Assembly (NCBI RefSeq): GCF_949987515.2
Contig: NC_082703.1
Span: forward strand, 14,284,680 to 14,348,679
DNA from: Delphinus delphis
Taxonomy: Eukaryota; Chordata; Mammalia; Artiodactyla; Delphinidae
Reading direction: 5' to 3'
Length of the DNA stretch: 64,000 bases
Below are positions 11,471 to 24,147 of the stretch, piece after piece. The position numbers and the translations under genes are program-made. Below the pieces are notes generated by a model, which saw only the letters and a list, made by a program, of their open reading frames with translations, did no database searches and was not told the DNA's origin. Each line of letters opens with the position of its first letter. The first letter of the stretch is position 1.

Positions 11471-14400
11471 GAAAAGCTGGATAGGTCGTGGGTGAAACAC
11501 CAAGTATGATGAATCTTTAAAGAAACAGGTTGAAAGCAGGCTAAGTAAGGACTAACCTAGAATGCTGAGTGTCCTTTGATCCTTCTCTGCTTTAGGGGAC
11601 TTTGGCGGTGAGATTTAGGGACTTTGGTCGTGAGATTTATGCTTTATGGAACACTACCTTAAACTTTGGACTTTACCTAAGATAACTCCAAGGAAACTTC
11701 AAGGATTTACAATCTTCTGGTTGTTTACGAAGTGGAACAAAGAAGAAGACTGGGAGTTCTCCAATGATTAACCAACATATTTACATTATCCAGGTTTTAA
11801 AAAAATAACTTTACAAAGAATTAAATCAACCACTTAACAGTAAGACTTACTAAAATATTTTGGTTCAATACATAAAGACAATAAGTAAAGCTGCTTTCTT
11901 TTAGCAATTCCTTTTTATTCCTTTGGAAGTTTATATTGTGATTTTAAATTCCTTTGGAAGTTTATAGTGACTGTACATATTTATGCAAATAATCCCCCTG
12001 ACTTCATTTCAGCAATTTCCCTCTTTTTGCCTTTTACACTTTCCAAAGCTAATATCCCAGGTAATTCTTAAGGTTGAAAAATCTCATCTGTTTAGTTTAT
12101 ACTTAAGACTTGAAAGCCTTTAAAATGTATTGCACTTATTTTTCATTATGTCAGGCCCAGAGCACCTGTTAAATTATAACTTGTATTTGAATCTTAAATA
12201 AATCATACTTCGTTATTAATCAAATGACTCATCAAACTAAGTACATGTTCTACTTTGTTGAGTATCTTTGTAAACATTATATGTAAACTTTTTCCTCTTC
12301 CTCCCTTCCTTCCTCTCTCCCTCATTTCCTCTCTTCCTTCCTATCTTCCTTCCTTCCTTCCAAAATGCTCATTGAGCATCTACTCTGCCCAGGATTTAGG
12401 AAAACAGTATAAAGAACACATGCTTGGTATCAAGGAGCTCACAGTCCAGAAGAAACAGATGAATGGAATGGGCAGATCGTGAAACCTCATGATATGAATA
12501 TCAGACTAGGGATGTGCAAAAGACACTTGTGATGGGAACACAGAACATCTGTTACTCAGATGGGGGAGGGAGAAGTCTTCTCTGTGCAATCCCCTCTGTC
12601 ACCCAGCACTGGGCTATCACTTTCAGGAGATTGCTTCCTCTGTCCTAGGTACTTCTGAAATCTGATAATTTCAATCAATTGACAAATGCATCAGATATAA
12701 TCGAATCAACCAAGCCTTTCAGATCACATCCCAACTTCCCTTTATAGTATTCCCCAGGAGTAAAAAACAAGGTATTTGTGATTAAATCCTAGAAGGAGCA
12801 GTGAAATTCTTTCTGTCCCCTGGCCCTCTCCACATAAAATACATAAAACCGAAGGGAATTTAAAAAGTCATCAAATTTAACAGCTTCATGTATTATTTAA
12901 ATATTTGCATGGAAAGCCAGATTTCTTTAAGGGTTTAGAAAGTTTGTGAAATAATGTTTAAAATATTTCTTTAAAACTTTCTTCTCTGATAACATTGTGT
13001 CCTTTTTAAGTTGTGAGTGATTAGGGATGCCTGCTTTTTACATCAAACCAAAGTGATAAATAGCTATCAAGCCATAATCTGATAGTGCTGGTCTCAATGA
13101 CTATCTTGGAAAAAGAATGGCCCCATTGTAATGCTGAACAGGGCAAAGTGGAAGCCTGTCAGAAGGGTCTTAGTGTCATGCTTTTGCTCCAAAATTGTGC
13201 TGAATATCAAGGATCGTGTCATATTACTGTGTAAGGCAGTGCTCACATCCCTACACAAAACCGTATTATGTAGGCGAGATGAGGACCACCAGCAAATATC
13301 AACACTGACATACCAGTTCCATCTTCCAACCATCAAAGTTAGCAGTAGACTTTCTAAAATTTTATTCAGGGAGTGCTTTATTAAAATTCTTACTTACTAT
13401 TTAATTCAAGAAAGAGATATGTCTAAGTTTGTGAACAGTAGAGGAAAAAATTCAGGAAAGAATTAAACATGTAAATTATACACGTAAATTACATGTACGT
13501 GTAAACTACACATGCCCCACTGTGTTTTATCACACGTTTAAATCAGATCCTGCAGACACTTGGCTAACAATGAATCTTAATGGAAGATGTTTATGAAACC
13601 ACCAGACTGATATCTGAGCCCAGGGCTTCTGACAAGAAAGAAACTGTTACCTTCACGATGCACTTAGCGTATTACCTGGCTTGAATAAACTGTGGGTGTG
13701 AGTCTGCATGCAGTTTTGGTTTGTCAACAATAGTTTCACTAACTAAGGAAAGTCCTGAAGGCAGTTCTTTGGTTAAACAGCACCAATGACAGATCAAGCC
13801 TCTCATCTAATCCAGATAAAGAGTGTTCTGTGGAAGAGCTACACCCCGCCCCACCCAGGGCAAGCCTGCCACGCAAGGCGCCCGTGCAGGAATGAACTGA
13901 TGGTGGTGTTTCCTACCGCGAGACGCTGTTACAGAGGAAGAAACAGAAGTTAGAGTTTCACAGAGACCAGAGGTCAGAAGGCACTTCCTCAGTTATGGGG
14001 TTGACTTGATTCATCTTCCCCTGGAAACATCCAGGGTGGCAGTGGGCAGTAGGGGGAGGCAGGAACTTAAACAGGGGGAAGCGATGCAGAACCGATGACC
14101 AGTGAGTAACTGTTAGGGACTTCTGACCATCTGCACCCTTTGACTCAAACTCGTCCCTTCTGCTCCTCTTTACTTTCTTGGCAATAGTCATTACTCACCC
14201 TCTAAGAGTCTAATCAGATAACGCATCTGCCAGAAAGTATCCCTTGTGTCAGGATAAATAGTCTTCCCCATCCGCATCACCCAGTTCCCATCACAGCGTG
14301 TGCAGGCACCCCCCTTGGGTGGATGAGCACCCCCTGAATCTTCCTTATGATGTCATTCCCCGCAGTGATTCATTCTCCCAGTCACTGCTTGGACATTTGC

Positions 14401-15200
14401 CCAGCAAACAAACTTAAAGACAAGTGAGAATGCTGCTAAAGGGGTGATGGGAAATTGTTGCTGAGTAGGACTTGCAAGGCTGAATGCAACCTATTCTGAA
14501 ATCATCACTGTGGTCACCAATGTAGTCAGTCTAGGACTATAAGAGTCACAGAATGAAGACAGGGCTGTCTCTGTCTCTTGGAAGCAATAGAAAAATTATA
14601 ACAAAATAAATCTCAGCGGGAAGAAGAGTGGTGTGCCTGAAATGCGTACATGTGAGTGTGTGTATTTGTGACATATGTGTGGATGCATATCTATGCCTAC
14701 AGCATATACATTGTTTAGTAAACATCAGCCACCCTAGACATGTTTCCTTTTGCTCTTAAGAGAAATGTTCTTGGCATGCCTCGACTGGCACTAATTCAAA
14801 TGAGATAATCCCAGCAAAATCCCCTACCTTGTCACTCCCAAACCCAGAAAATGTTCCAAGTTTTAGAGTAATTATTTCTGTCCTTTTCTCAAAGGTGGTT
14901 AGGCCAAATTACTAATTCCCAAACTAATCAAAAACAAGATCTCTGAGAAGCCTGTTACACATGATATTGGCAATTTTAATAGATTCAGAAGGAGCCTACT
15001 CAAGAAAACATAAGGATGGCTAATTTCTGCTCAAACACGACAACCTGCGTCCCAGAGACTTAGCAAGACTGTTTGATGCCTCTAAGAAGTTTTAAAGTTT
15101 AATACAAAGAGACCAACTTCAAGATAGATTTGCAAGAACGTGGTTTCTGATTAAAAAGAACATTAGTCAAATTACTTGTGCAGTATTACTGTCAGATTTT
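11471..15200. other. intergenic, no gene seen
   Basis: The stretch includes direct repeats near 11596-11638 (gggactttgg..gtgagattta, twice) and 11907-11961 (attcctttggaagtttata, twice). A CCTT-rich tract lies at 12297-12361. A MIR- or L2-like tail near 12370-12440 (ctcattgagcatctactctg) is too short to assign. A quasi-palindromic patch lies at about 13467-13515. No gene is supported. Confidence 0.4.
12297..12361. repeat. (CCTT)n-rich polypyrimidine tract
   Basis: Imperfect repeats of CCTT, CTCC and CTTC. Confidence 0.8.
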
Positions 15201-15211
15201 CCCACATCATA

Positions 15212-15312
15212 GTTCAGAGGTCAGCAAACTTTTCCAAGCATGGGCCAGATAGTGAATATTTTCAGCTTTGCAGGTCTTACTCAATTCTGCCATTGTGGTG
15301 TGGAAGCAGACC
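15212..15312 (+). mobile_element. hAT-like DNA transposon fragment
   Basis: The phrases gaggtcagcaaactttt, gggccagatagtgaatatttt and ggctttgcagg-like tttgcaggtctt match a common short non-autonomous mammalian DNA transposon. The 3' part is missing. Confidence 0.5.
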
Positions 15313-15570
15313 TAGAAAATAGGTACCACTAAGATTCAGATATTAATTACAACGGTAACTGCAGCTGGGTTTCCAGGGCCCTACCCCTTCACATTTTCGT
15401 AAGGTAGGTAGAATTGCTCCCCAGATAAGGAGACTGAGCAAACAGCTGATGATTGGCAGAACCTTAATTTGAAGGCGGTTCATTGGCTCCAGGGCCTTTA
15501 CCATTAACCACTGGACTCTCCTGTCTCCACTCAGATGGCTGTTCTCCTTCTGCCACTGACTTGCTGTGTA

Positions 15571-15995
15571 CATTAGTCAAGGTTCTCTGGAGAAACAAAA
15601 CCAAGAGGATATGTGTGTGTATCTATTTATATCTGTATCTATCTATAACTATTTAAAAATTTTAAGAAATTGGTTCATGGAATTGCGGACACTTGATAAG
15701 TCCAAAATCTGCAGGATAGGCTGACAGGCTGGAGACCCAACGAAGAATTGCAATTCAAGTCCCAAGGCAGTGGGCTGGCAGAATTCCCTCTTGTTCCAGA
15801 GCTCAAGTTTTTGTTCTATGGAGGCCTTCAACTGACTAGATGAGGCCCACTCCCATTATGGAAATAATCTGCTTTACTCAAATTCACCAATTTAAATGTT
15901 CATCTCCACCAAAAAACACTTTCGCAGAAACATCCAGAATAAGGTTGGACCAAATATCTGGGCACCCCATGGCCCAGCCAGTCGACACCTAAAAT
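15571..15995. repeat. old interspersed repeat, family not assigned
   Basis: The block runs from tagtcaaggttctctggagaaaca to gtcgacacctaaaattc. Its interior reads ccaaaatctgcaggatagg, ttcaactgactagatgaggcccac and accaaatatctgggcacccca. I recognise this order as a dispersed mammalian repeat but cannot name the family safely. An LTR or L1 origin is possible. Confidence 0.5.
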
Positions 15996-16229
15996 TCACC
16001 TCTGCACTGTGTTTCTCTACAAAAACCCATTCCAGTTCCTGCCTGGTTTCCCCCGTCCTGACAGTCAAGTAGTGTCAAGTGAGTTGATTTTGAAAACAAC
16101 TTTTGAGATTCTAACATCAAAGGTGCTATATAATTACCCAGGGTTTCTATTTCCTTCTTCTCCACTCCTTACCCCCTTTTCCTTGCTTCATCTTCTCCTC
16201 CCCCCCACCTTTTTCTGGGAAAAGAAAGA

Positions 16230-16263
16230 TGTTAGAGAGAGCGAGAGCGAGAGCGAGAGCGAG

Positions 16264-16301
<38 letters not shown>
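16230..16301. repeat. (GAGAGC)n followed by (GA)n
   Basis: A hexamer-like GAGAGC/GAGCGA block passes into a pure GA run at about 16267-16300. Open frames across it encode only Ser/Glu/Arg or Leu/Ala repeats and are not genes. Confidence 0.88.
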
Positions 16302-16304
<3 letters not shown>

Positions 16305-16974
16305 TCAACAGCCATAGCTTTGCAATGTGATACTGCAGCACGCTGCAGCACTGTGATGCCAGGGGCAGATGAATCTAAAAGACAAATTCCAGTTTCAGTG
16401 AATACACTAAGTAATAAATCAGAACTCACCTATCTTAGAACTTTGATGTCTTTATAAGCCCTTTTCTTCTTACTTCTCAGATAGGTAATTTTCAAAACGG
16501 AACAGTTTGAAGAACTAAAGTTCGGCTCCCAATTTCCCATGAGTAAAGTTGAAAACCCATGCACATGCGATTATTTATATCACAGCCTTATTGCAAAGGG
16601 TGACTACTGGATCTCAGGCAGCTACAACCACTACCTTCTGAGTCCCCTCCTCGAGCAGAATATCTGCCTGTTCAGATACGGAGAAGAAGTGGCATTCTAT
16701 TCTCCACGAGGAAAGTCGCAGGCCTGGAATGACAAGTACAGGAAGAAGGCTACCTATTGGAGCATCTATGCTGAGTTCCCATGGCCAGCCTGCCCTAGTT
16801 GTCATCGTATTTCAGAATGAATACTTCAGTTGAAAAGGCGAAAAGGCAAAAGATAATTCCTTAATATCAAATCAAACTAAAAGTACTGATTGCTAATTGC
16901 TACATGAGTAAGTTATGGGAAGTTGCTAAAAACCAAGGCTGACAACTTTCAAAAAAAAGAAAAAACCCTTTCAA
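16302..16974. other. no recognised feature
   Basis: Non-repetitive DNA with an open frame of 93 codons at 16539-16820 and an antisense frame. Neither has a recognised product. Confidence 0.35.
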
Positions 16975-17350
16975 AATGAATTTTTATTCAAAATCACCAA
17001 AACCCAGAAAGAAATTAAATGTCCGTCAATTGATGACTGGGTAAACAAATGTGGTATATCCATATAATGGAATACTATTCAGCATTAAAAAAACATACTA
17101 CTACATGGAACAACATGGATGAATATCAAAAGCATTATGCTAAGTGAAAGAAGGCAGACTCAAAATGCGACATACTATACGATTCTACCAGTGTGATTTT
17201 CTGGAAAAGGCAACACTATAAGGACAGGAATTAGGTCAGCGATTGCCAGGGGCCAGAAATGGCAGGATGGCGTTGACCACAAAGGGGCACGAGGGAACTT
17301 TGAGGGGGTGACAGAACTACTATATCTTGAAATGTTAAGAAAATCCCTCA
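16975..17350 (+). mobile_element. L1 ORF2 end/3' region fragment
   Basis: The phrases ccgtcaattgatgactggg, tatccatataatggaatact and gcattatgctaagtgaaag, then ttgccaggggccagaaatgg are characteristic of mammalian L1 near the 3' end. The reading frame is broken. It is old and truncated. Confidence 0.65.
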
Positions 17351-17371
17351 TAAGGAAGAGAAAATACATTT

Positions 17372-17539
17372 ACAATACTGTACTGTATTTACCGATATTT
17401 CTAGGCTACACGGTTCATCTCCAAGTTTTTTCGAGTTGTTGCAAATCTCCAAAAATTCTTCCAATATATTTATAGAAAAAAGTTCACATATAAGTAGACC
17501 AGTGTTGTTCCAACTTGTATCATTCAAGGGTCAACCGTA
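17372..17539 (-). mobile_element. Tigger/MER2-like DNA transposon fragment
   Basis: Read on the minus strand it starts tacggttgacccttgaatga and continues through gtctacttatatgtgaactt and aataaatat-like blocks, as in non-autonomous Tigger-type elements. A TA dinucleotide sits at the right end (17538-17539), the target of Tc1/mariner relatives. Confidence 0.6.
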
Positions 17540-17569
17540 TACTCCTCACAATGGCTAAAACTTACCATG

Positions 17570-17752
17570 TCCACACTGTGTTAGGTGCTTTCCATATATT
17601 ATTTCATTTACTATTAAAAACAGCCCTATGAGGAAGATACTGTTAGCACTCCCATTTTTCAGATAAGGATAGAGACCTACACAAGTTATTGAACTTGCTG
17701 AAGGGCACTCAGCGACTTAAGAGGGAAGAGCTGATATTCAGACCCATGCTAG
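17570..17752 (-). repeat. MIR SINE (reverse)
   Basis: The phrases gttaggtgctttccatatatt, cagccctatgaggaagatact and ccatttttcagataaggat are the reverse complement of the MIR 3' half. Confidence 0.6.
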
Positions 17753-17894
17753 TGCATTGCCAGAGCTGGAGTTCCCACCCGCTAAGCAAATACTCCTCCA
17801 TCCTTGTAAAGCCAAGTCATGTCTTTCAGAAGTAACAGGCTTCTCTAAACATTGCCTTCCATCTTTCAAAAATATGCAGGATATACGATTAGAG

Positions 17895-18100
17895 CCATGG
17901 GATTCTGTGAAAGGACTGTGGCATCACACAGGCCCAGATTCAAAGACTAGCGCAGCAGCATTATGGTCATGTGAACTTGAATAAGTTGCCTGCAGTCCCC
18001 AACTCCATCAACTGTAAAACTGGAATAAAAATGCTTACCTTGTAGAATTATTTTAGAGATTGAATGTGATATATGTACGAAAACAACTCAGTAAAAGGTA
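17895..18100 (+). repeat. MIR SINE
   Basis: The tRNA-related and core phrases ggcccagattcaaagact, gtgaacttgaataagttgcc and tcaactgtaaaactggaat are followed by an AT-rich 3' part. Confidence 0.6.
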
Positions 18101-18241
18101 CTTTTTCTCCAAAGAATAATTCCCCCAAAGCCTAATTATTTGGTACTCTTAGTCATTGTAAATTGACATGAAAAAGCAACCAAACATTATTTTTCAAAGT
18201 TTTAGAGGTTTTAGAATGCCTGAAATCCTCGTGTACTTATA

Positions 18242-18404
18242 GTCGAAATTCAATCCAAGATTGGTTGAATTCGCAGACGCGGAACCCGCAGATACAGAGA
18301 GCTGATGGTACTACCGGGTTTTATATAAGAGACTTGAGATCTGTGGATTTTGGTATCCGTGGGGGTCCTGGAACCAATCCCCCATGAATAGTAAGGGGCG
18401 ACTG
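18242..18404 (-). mobile_element. non-autonomous Tigger-type DNA transposon
   Basis: The element is bounded by TA at 18240-18241 and 18405-18406. Its right end reads ggggcgactgta, the reverse complement of a tacagtcg terminus. Inside are ttatataagagacttgagat and ggtatccgtgggggtcctgg. It is related to the elements at 29296 and 63343. Confidence 0.7.
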
Positions 18405-18406
18405 TA

Positions 18407-20160
18407 ATGAGTTGTGTACTGGTTGTGAAGGAGGGAACAAAATTAGTATCGCCTTGTGAGTGACCACTGCTGTTTTCAAGATAGACCTACTAGAACAAAA
18501 CCATCAAGATTAATATTGGAAAAACCTTCCCCCTGCCCATTCCCCCCTCCCAATCCTGCCCTCGCATAAAATCTTTTCATCCATACGAAATCTGGAGTCT
18601 TACTTGTTTCAGGTGCTACATCTCTTGAAAGACATAAATGAATTGGAAACCATCACAGATTCAAAGAAGGCTGGAGTTAGAGCTGATTTGCGTCTCTTTA
18701 GTTTCACGTAATGCAGGCATCTCTTCCATAGTATCTTGATTAACCACTGAACGCAAGTCCTTACATCTGACTAGTGTTAGGAGAGTGCCCACCAGTTACA
18801 ATGCAATCCCTTCCATTTTTAAACTTACGGAGCTTCCCTATAATTTAACCTCACTAGTCCTAGCTTTCATATGAACAAAGTCCCACTTCCACATTACCTC
18901 CCAACCCGTAGAGATAAAAAGAGAATCCTGTTGCTCGCTCTCATCCTCTTTTCTGGGTGATACAGCTTCCAGCCTTTTAAACTGTTCCTTATCAACAGTG
19001 TCCAGACTCTTGGCTCTGCTAGAACGTCAGCTCTGCCCAGGATGCCATCACCCAAAGCTGCAATGAGTCTAAGATTGTACTGACTTTTTTTGGTAACACA
19101 TCACCTTGCTGTTGGCTTAACCCTGAGCTTATGACGATAGAAACTGCATAAGGAAAAGATGAGGTCCCTGGCTCAGAAAAGTGGTGATGAGAACCGAGTA
19201 CGCATGGTGGGTTGGACCAGGGCAGCAAATGCTGACCTTATTAGTACCCTGAAGGTCAATCACGCTGCCTGTGGCAGGACAAGCCTGTGAGGTTGTACAG
19301 TATATAAAATCCAGAAGGCCAGTGAGTTAATTCAGAATGAGCAATGACTGCTTCAGGAGCCAGATATGCTCAGATTCAGCACAATTTATTTCCCTTCTTT
19401 TACCCAAAGATACCATAAAATTTTCAGTCAAACACCTCCATGAAGTTTGTAGCTGCTCTAAAGACTGCAGAGTCTTAATCTATCAGCATGATAGCCCACT
19501 GAATCCCCTTCCTGCTACTTCATATTGAGATAACCAGCTTCCACAGTCATAATAGGTGTGTCCTTGTTTGTATAGATGCAATAAAAGGGATCCAGGTGGG
19601 GAATAAACTTAGCAAGAGGACAGACTAAATATCTTCTTGACAAAGATTGACAGGGAAAAACCATTAAAGACTCTAAAATGCAGTGTATGGCTCTTGCTAG
19701 ATGCAAAGCTCCCTCCTACAGAACAAGTCTAAATTGGGATATCTGGCCTTTGGTCTCTCACTGTCAAGGCAAGAGCAAGAGAGAAAACTCTAAAATGGTT
19801 AAGAACAATGAAAGGAGGCTTGGAGGTGGCATGAAGGGGACCAACAGAAATGGTAGAGTAGTTTGGAGTTTGGAGTGGATTGGATTAAGAGGGAAAGGAC
19901 ATGGTGGGGGGAGTTGGGGAAATGACCTAAAGATGAACTTTGGAGAATGAGCAGAATTTAGATTGGGGAGGGTGGTATGAAAGAACTCTATGGGTAGAAC
20001 AATTAGAACCGATTAGAATAGAAAATATGGAAGGAAAAACTCATTGGTAGGGTAAACGCATTCCATCGATGATGACAGATTTAAGGGGACATGTCTAGGA
20101 CGAACTTGTGTACTGAAACTTAGGGCAAGACCAAGAGAGATTTAAAAAAAAAACTTGCAG
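18407..20160. other. intergenic, no gene seen
   Basis: Non-repetitive by eye. A purine-rich G/A stretch lies at about 19810-19990. Open frames up to 90 codons have no recognised product. Confidence 0.4.
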
Positions 20161-20494
20161 GGACTTCCCTGCTGGCGCAGTGGTTAAGAATCCGCCTGCC
20201 AATGCAGGGGACACGGGTTAGAGCCCTGGCCCAGGAAGATCCCTCATGCCGCAGAGTAACTAAGCCCGTGCGCCACAACTACTGAGCCTGTGCTCTAGAG
20301 TCCGAGTGCCACAACTACTGGGCCCATGTGCTGCAACTACTGAAGCCTGTGCGCCTAGAGCCTGTGCTCTGCCACAAGAGAAGCCACCGCGATGAGAAGC
20401 CCGCACACCGCAATGAAGGGTAGCCCCCGCTCGCCACAACTAGAGAAAGCCCGTGCGCAGCAACGAAGACCCAACGCAGCCAAAAATAAAATAA
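20161..20494 (+). mobile_element. full-length CHR-1-type SINE
   Basis: It starts gggacttccctgctggcgca, includes the long body with repeated ccacaactactg units, and ends gacccaacgcagccaaaaat before an A-rich tail. The tail is split by a second SINE on the opposite strand. A likely outer duplication, ending cttgcag, is at 20154-20160 and 20756-20762. Confidence 0.87.
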
Positions 20495-20501
20495 TTTTTT
20501 T

Positions 20502-20700
20502 GTTTTTTGCGGTACGCGGGCCTCTCACCGTTGTGGCCTCTCCCGCTGTGGAGCAGAGGCTCCGGACACGCAGGCTTAGCGGCCATGGCCCACGGGTCCA
20601 GCCGCTCCGCGGCATGTGGGATCCTCCCACACCGGGGCACGAACCCGTGTCACCTGCATCAGCAGGCGGACTCCCAACGACTGCGACACCAGGGAAGCCC
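20502..20700 (-). mobile_element. CHR-2-type SINE nested in a CHR-1 tail
   Basis: It reads gcggtacgcgggcctctcac after a short poly-T and ends acaccagggaagccc. The duplication taaaataattttttt flanks it at 20487-20501 and 20701-20715, so it inserted into the A-rich tail of the CHR-1 copy to its left. Confidence 0.88.
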
Positions 20701-21076
20701 TAAAATAATTTTTTTTTAAATTTTTAAATAAATAAATTAATTTAAAAAAAGAAATCTTGCAGAAGTAGTGAAAGAATATGAACAGCTTCCGTGGAGCCCA
20801 AAGGGGACGTAGGATCACCTTTTGGAGATAGAAAATGAGAGCATTTGGAGAAAGTAAAATAAAGTATTACTTTGCAAAGTAGTTGGAAACCTTATTGAAC
20901 TTGATAACCTTGAAAGATACAGACTAAATGTACATACATTCAAAAGTGTGAATACAAACTCACAGTTTATACACACATCATAGGTCATTAAGAGGAACTA
21001 GGGATGTGTCTGTATCCTGAACAGAGGGTTATTATCACAAAGGGCAATAATGTCTTTTCTTAAAACACAATATCTT

Positions 21077-21192
21077 GGGACATCCCTGGTGGTCCAGTGG
21101 TTAAGACTCTGTGCTTCCAATGCAGTGGGTGTGGGTTCAATCTCTGGTTGGGGAAGTAAGATCCCACATGCTGCGTGGCCAAAAAAAAAAAA
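21077..21192 (+). mobile_element. short tRNA-derived SINE (CHR-related)
   Basis: It starts gggacatccctggtggtcca, with a B-box-like gggttcaatctctgg, then ctgcgtggcc and a 12-A tail. The body after the tRNA-like part is very short. Similar short A-tailed copies are common in cetartiodactyls. Weak flanking similarity (aacacaatatctt / aacaaacatctt) suggests a target duplication. Confidence 0.78.
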
Positions 21193-22625
21193 CAAACATC
21201 TTTTCTAAAGTAACATAGGTTACTCTCCAATGACATGACCCAGTGTAGCCAGTCTTGAGTTAAATCTTAGACTGGGGATTCCACGACACACAGATGACAT
21301 TTCTGAACAGAACCGTCTTCTGATGGCCTAGACCCCAAAAGACAGTCCCTTGCTCCTTAAAAGATGTCCAGTTTCCTTTGAAGTAGCTTGTGTGTCAGGA
21401 AGAACTGACCTTATTTTCTCTCTTGACTCTCTTGTACTTTCTGGTCTGTACATTTCTAGATATTCCTCCAGCCCTTGGAAATACTTAAATAATGGAATTT
21501 GGGATAAGCGTTGAGAAGATCCTTCTGTTTTACAGTAACTTTGGTTAAAAATGAGAGTGCTATTAATACGCTGTTTTTAGAGACAATTTATTTGTCTACG
21601 TATTATATCACGTCAGAATATCTCAATTTTAGTCATTAGCTTGCTCTTTCTACACCACGGAGAGCCCGGGAGCTGTTGCTATGTATTACTAACAGCAAGT
21701 TTCAACGTCACTCCTGAGTTTCTATTCCACAGAAAAAAATAGATCCAACTTTTTAAAATACTTGTTTTATAAAATGAGGGGTTTTGGTGAGGAGGAGATA
21801 GGTGTCTCTTACCAACATTTTGTTTAAAAACATATCTAAATTCCATTAGAACCACAAAGCACAATTTTTATCATGATTCCTTTCTTCTAATAGAGAAACA
21901 GAACTAAACAACTTGGGGCCTTTGATATTGTGTTTAACTGGCAACACATTTAAATTTCTTACAAAAGCGTAAACTGAAAAATTGTGTGTGTGTGACAGGG
22001 GAGGGCAGTGAAGCAGACATTGGCATGAAGAACAGTGTCTGGTCGCCATGGCTTAGGGAAAAAGGAAATGCCCAAAAGGCTTCGAGGAGAAGCAAATTTG
22101 CCTTATACCTAGAGTAGCCAAAAGGAGGTTTGGTGTAAAAAATAAAAGGACAAGGCACTGCCTACCTTCGAGACCCTAATTTTGGCCAGGTGACTTAACT
22201 TGGTGTCTGCCCTGGGTGCAAAGTAAATTGTTTCTTTGCCTGGCGTTATGTCTCATTTCTGAACCTACAGGCTCAACACAATAGCATGGAAGAGGTTAAG
22301 GCAATGAAGCTCTGCAGACACCTCCAGCTTGGCCGCTTTTGGAGCTGCGAGGATAGTGGAGCTAATGACTCAGAACCGTGTGAACTCTCTCAGGGCTTCG
22401 TGTCTCCATGGTTTGCCCTGTGTTTGGCACAGATAATCAAGCATTGGCTGGAATAAACATTATGATAATATGGCAGGGAAGTCTCACATCCATCCTAGTG
22501 AGTGCCCTGACGGTGGGCTGGAGACAGAACACTCAGTTGGCAAGTGCTCTGATGTGGACTTTAACGGCTCTATAAATGATTAAGTTGGACATATTCCAAA
22601 GTAGAAAAATCATAGATAAAATTTA
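21193..22625. other. intergenic, no gene seen
   Basis: No gene or assignable repeat. Open frames of 60-75 codons only. Confidence 0.4.
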
Positions 22626-22833
22626 AGATTTTTTTCTTTTCTCTTTTCCTTTCTCTTTTTCTTTTTTGTCTGTCTCTGTGGGTCTTCATCTCATTTCTTT
22701 TCTCTTTCTTTCTTTCTTTTTCTTTCTTTCCTCCCTTCCTTCCATCCTTCCTTCCTTCCTTCCATCCTTCCTTCCTTCCATCCTTGTTGACCTTACCTTT
22801 CCTCCTTTTCTTTCTTTTTCGTTTTTTTTCTCT
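22626..22833. repeat. polypyrimidine (CTTT/CCTT)n tract
   Basis: About 200 bases, almost all C and T on the + strand, with CTTT, CTTC and CCATCCTT units. The Ser/Leu/Pro-rich open frame across it is not a gene. Confidence 0.85.
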
Positions 22834-22934
22834 TTACTATTGAGGAAGTACCATGGGGATCATTCATAATATTAAACTTTAAACCTGGAAGGGACCTCAG
22901 CGATTATTTTCTCAAATCCTTCCATTTGTGGTAT

Positions 22935-23055
22935 AGTCAAGAGACCTGGAATAAGAAGGCCTGGATTTTAGTTTAAGTTTTACCACCTGTCAGGTGCATA
23001 TCCTGGGTAAATACACAATCTTCTTGAAGCCCAGTTTTCTCATCTGTATCCTACA
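22935..23055 (+). repeat. MIR SINE
   Basis: The phrases gacctggaataagaaggcctggat, then tcttgaagcccagttttctcatctgt follow the MIR order. Confidence 0.55.
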
Positions 23056-23787
23056 GCTGCTAGCTGGGGACAAGATCTAACTCTCCTGCCTCTCAGCCCG
23101 GTGTTCCTTGTGTTAACTCCACGATCCTATTGGCTCCTTCCTATTTGCCAGCCAGGTGCCTTCCCCGCAGACCCCTAAACCGTCTCCCTTGCATTGTCTG
23201 TGTTCCCTTCATACGCATCCCTGTGATACCAGAGGACAGCAACTCATGCCAGAAAAGGCACTGGAGGAATTTAGTCTTCTAAGTTCACATCAATAAATCC
23301 CCTGATCCTCCAACAGTATGAAATTAAACCACAACAGAACAGATACCCCTTTCTCACATCCTGCTTCTGCCTCATGTCCCACCCTCCATGTCAAACCTTA
23401 TCCTTGCAAACTCGGCAACAAAGTCCATTCAGAAGGAAGACTTCTTTGACTCCCTAGATGATGGAGTTCTCCTGCACTGTGACCTTACAAAGCACTGTCC
23501 GTTCAGAGCACCTGTCACAATTTGTCATCAAAAGTGCATGGTCCTGTTTGGCTCTCCCATTGCCTACCCCTCTCCCCTCCATTATACTGTCCGATTCAGA
23601 AAGTCAGAAAGCATATCTGTTGGGCTCATTGCTGTTATCATCAGGGGCTTGCTTAGCGCCTAGTACAAGGTGTGTCCTCAAAAAAAAAAAAAAAAAGCGC
23701 GCCAAATGAGTAAATGAATGGACTTAGCTTTCTGATGCATGCTCTAACAATGCCTATCGATTACTGAGAGTGCCTGCCAGGTGCTAC
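23056..23787. other. intergenic, no gene seen
   Basis: L2-like pyrimidine-rich DNA may be present, and a 17-A run lies at about 23679-23696. Two overlapping open frames of 83-91 codons at 23388-23709 run into the poly-A and are not convincing. Confidence 0.35.
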
Positions 23788-24144
23788 AGGTTGATTGTTT
23801 GGGTCCCCCCCAAATTCATGTATTGAAACCCAACCCCCAAGGTGATAGTACCAGGAGATGGGGGGGTCTTTGGGGATGATTAGGTCATGAAGGTGGAGCC
23901 CTCATGAATGGGATTAGTGCCTTTACAGAAGAGACCCCAGAGAGCTCCCTCACCCCTTCCACCACGTGAGGACACTGCAAAAAGACAGCCTTCTATGACC
24001 CAGGAAGTGAGCTCTCACCAGACTCTGAATCTGCCAGTGTCTTGATCTCAAACTTCTCAGATTCCAGAACGCTGAGAAATGTTTTCTGCTTATAAGTCAC
24101 TGGTCTCTGGTACTTTGTTATAGCAGCCTGAATGGGCTAAGACA
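23788..24144 (+). mobile_element. old LTR-like repeat (MaLR/MLT1 type suspected)
   Basis: The phrases ttgggtcccccccaaattca, ggggatgattaggtcatga, ctcatgaatgggattagtgc, and the end tatagcagcctgaatgggct aagaca match the order of a common mammalian MaLR-type LTR. No internal genes are present. Family assignment needs a library search. Confidence 0.55.
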
Positions 24145-24147
24145 CCA

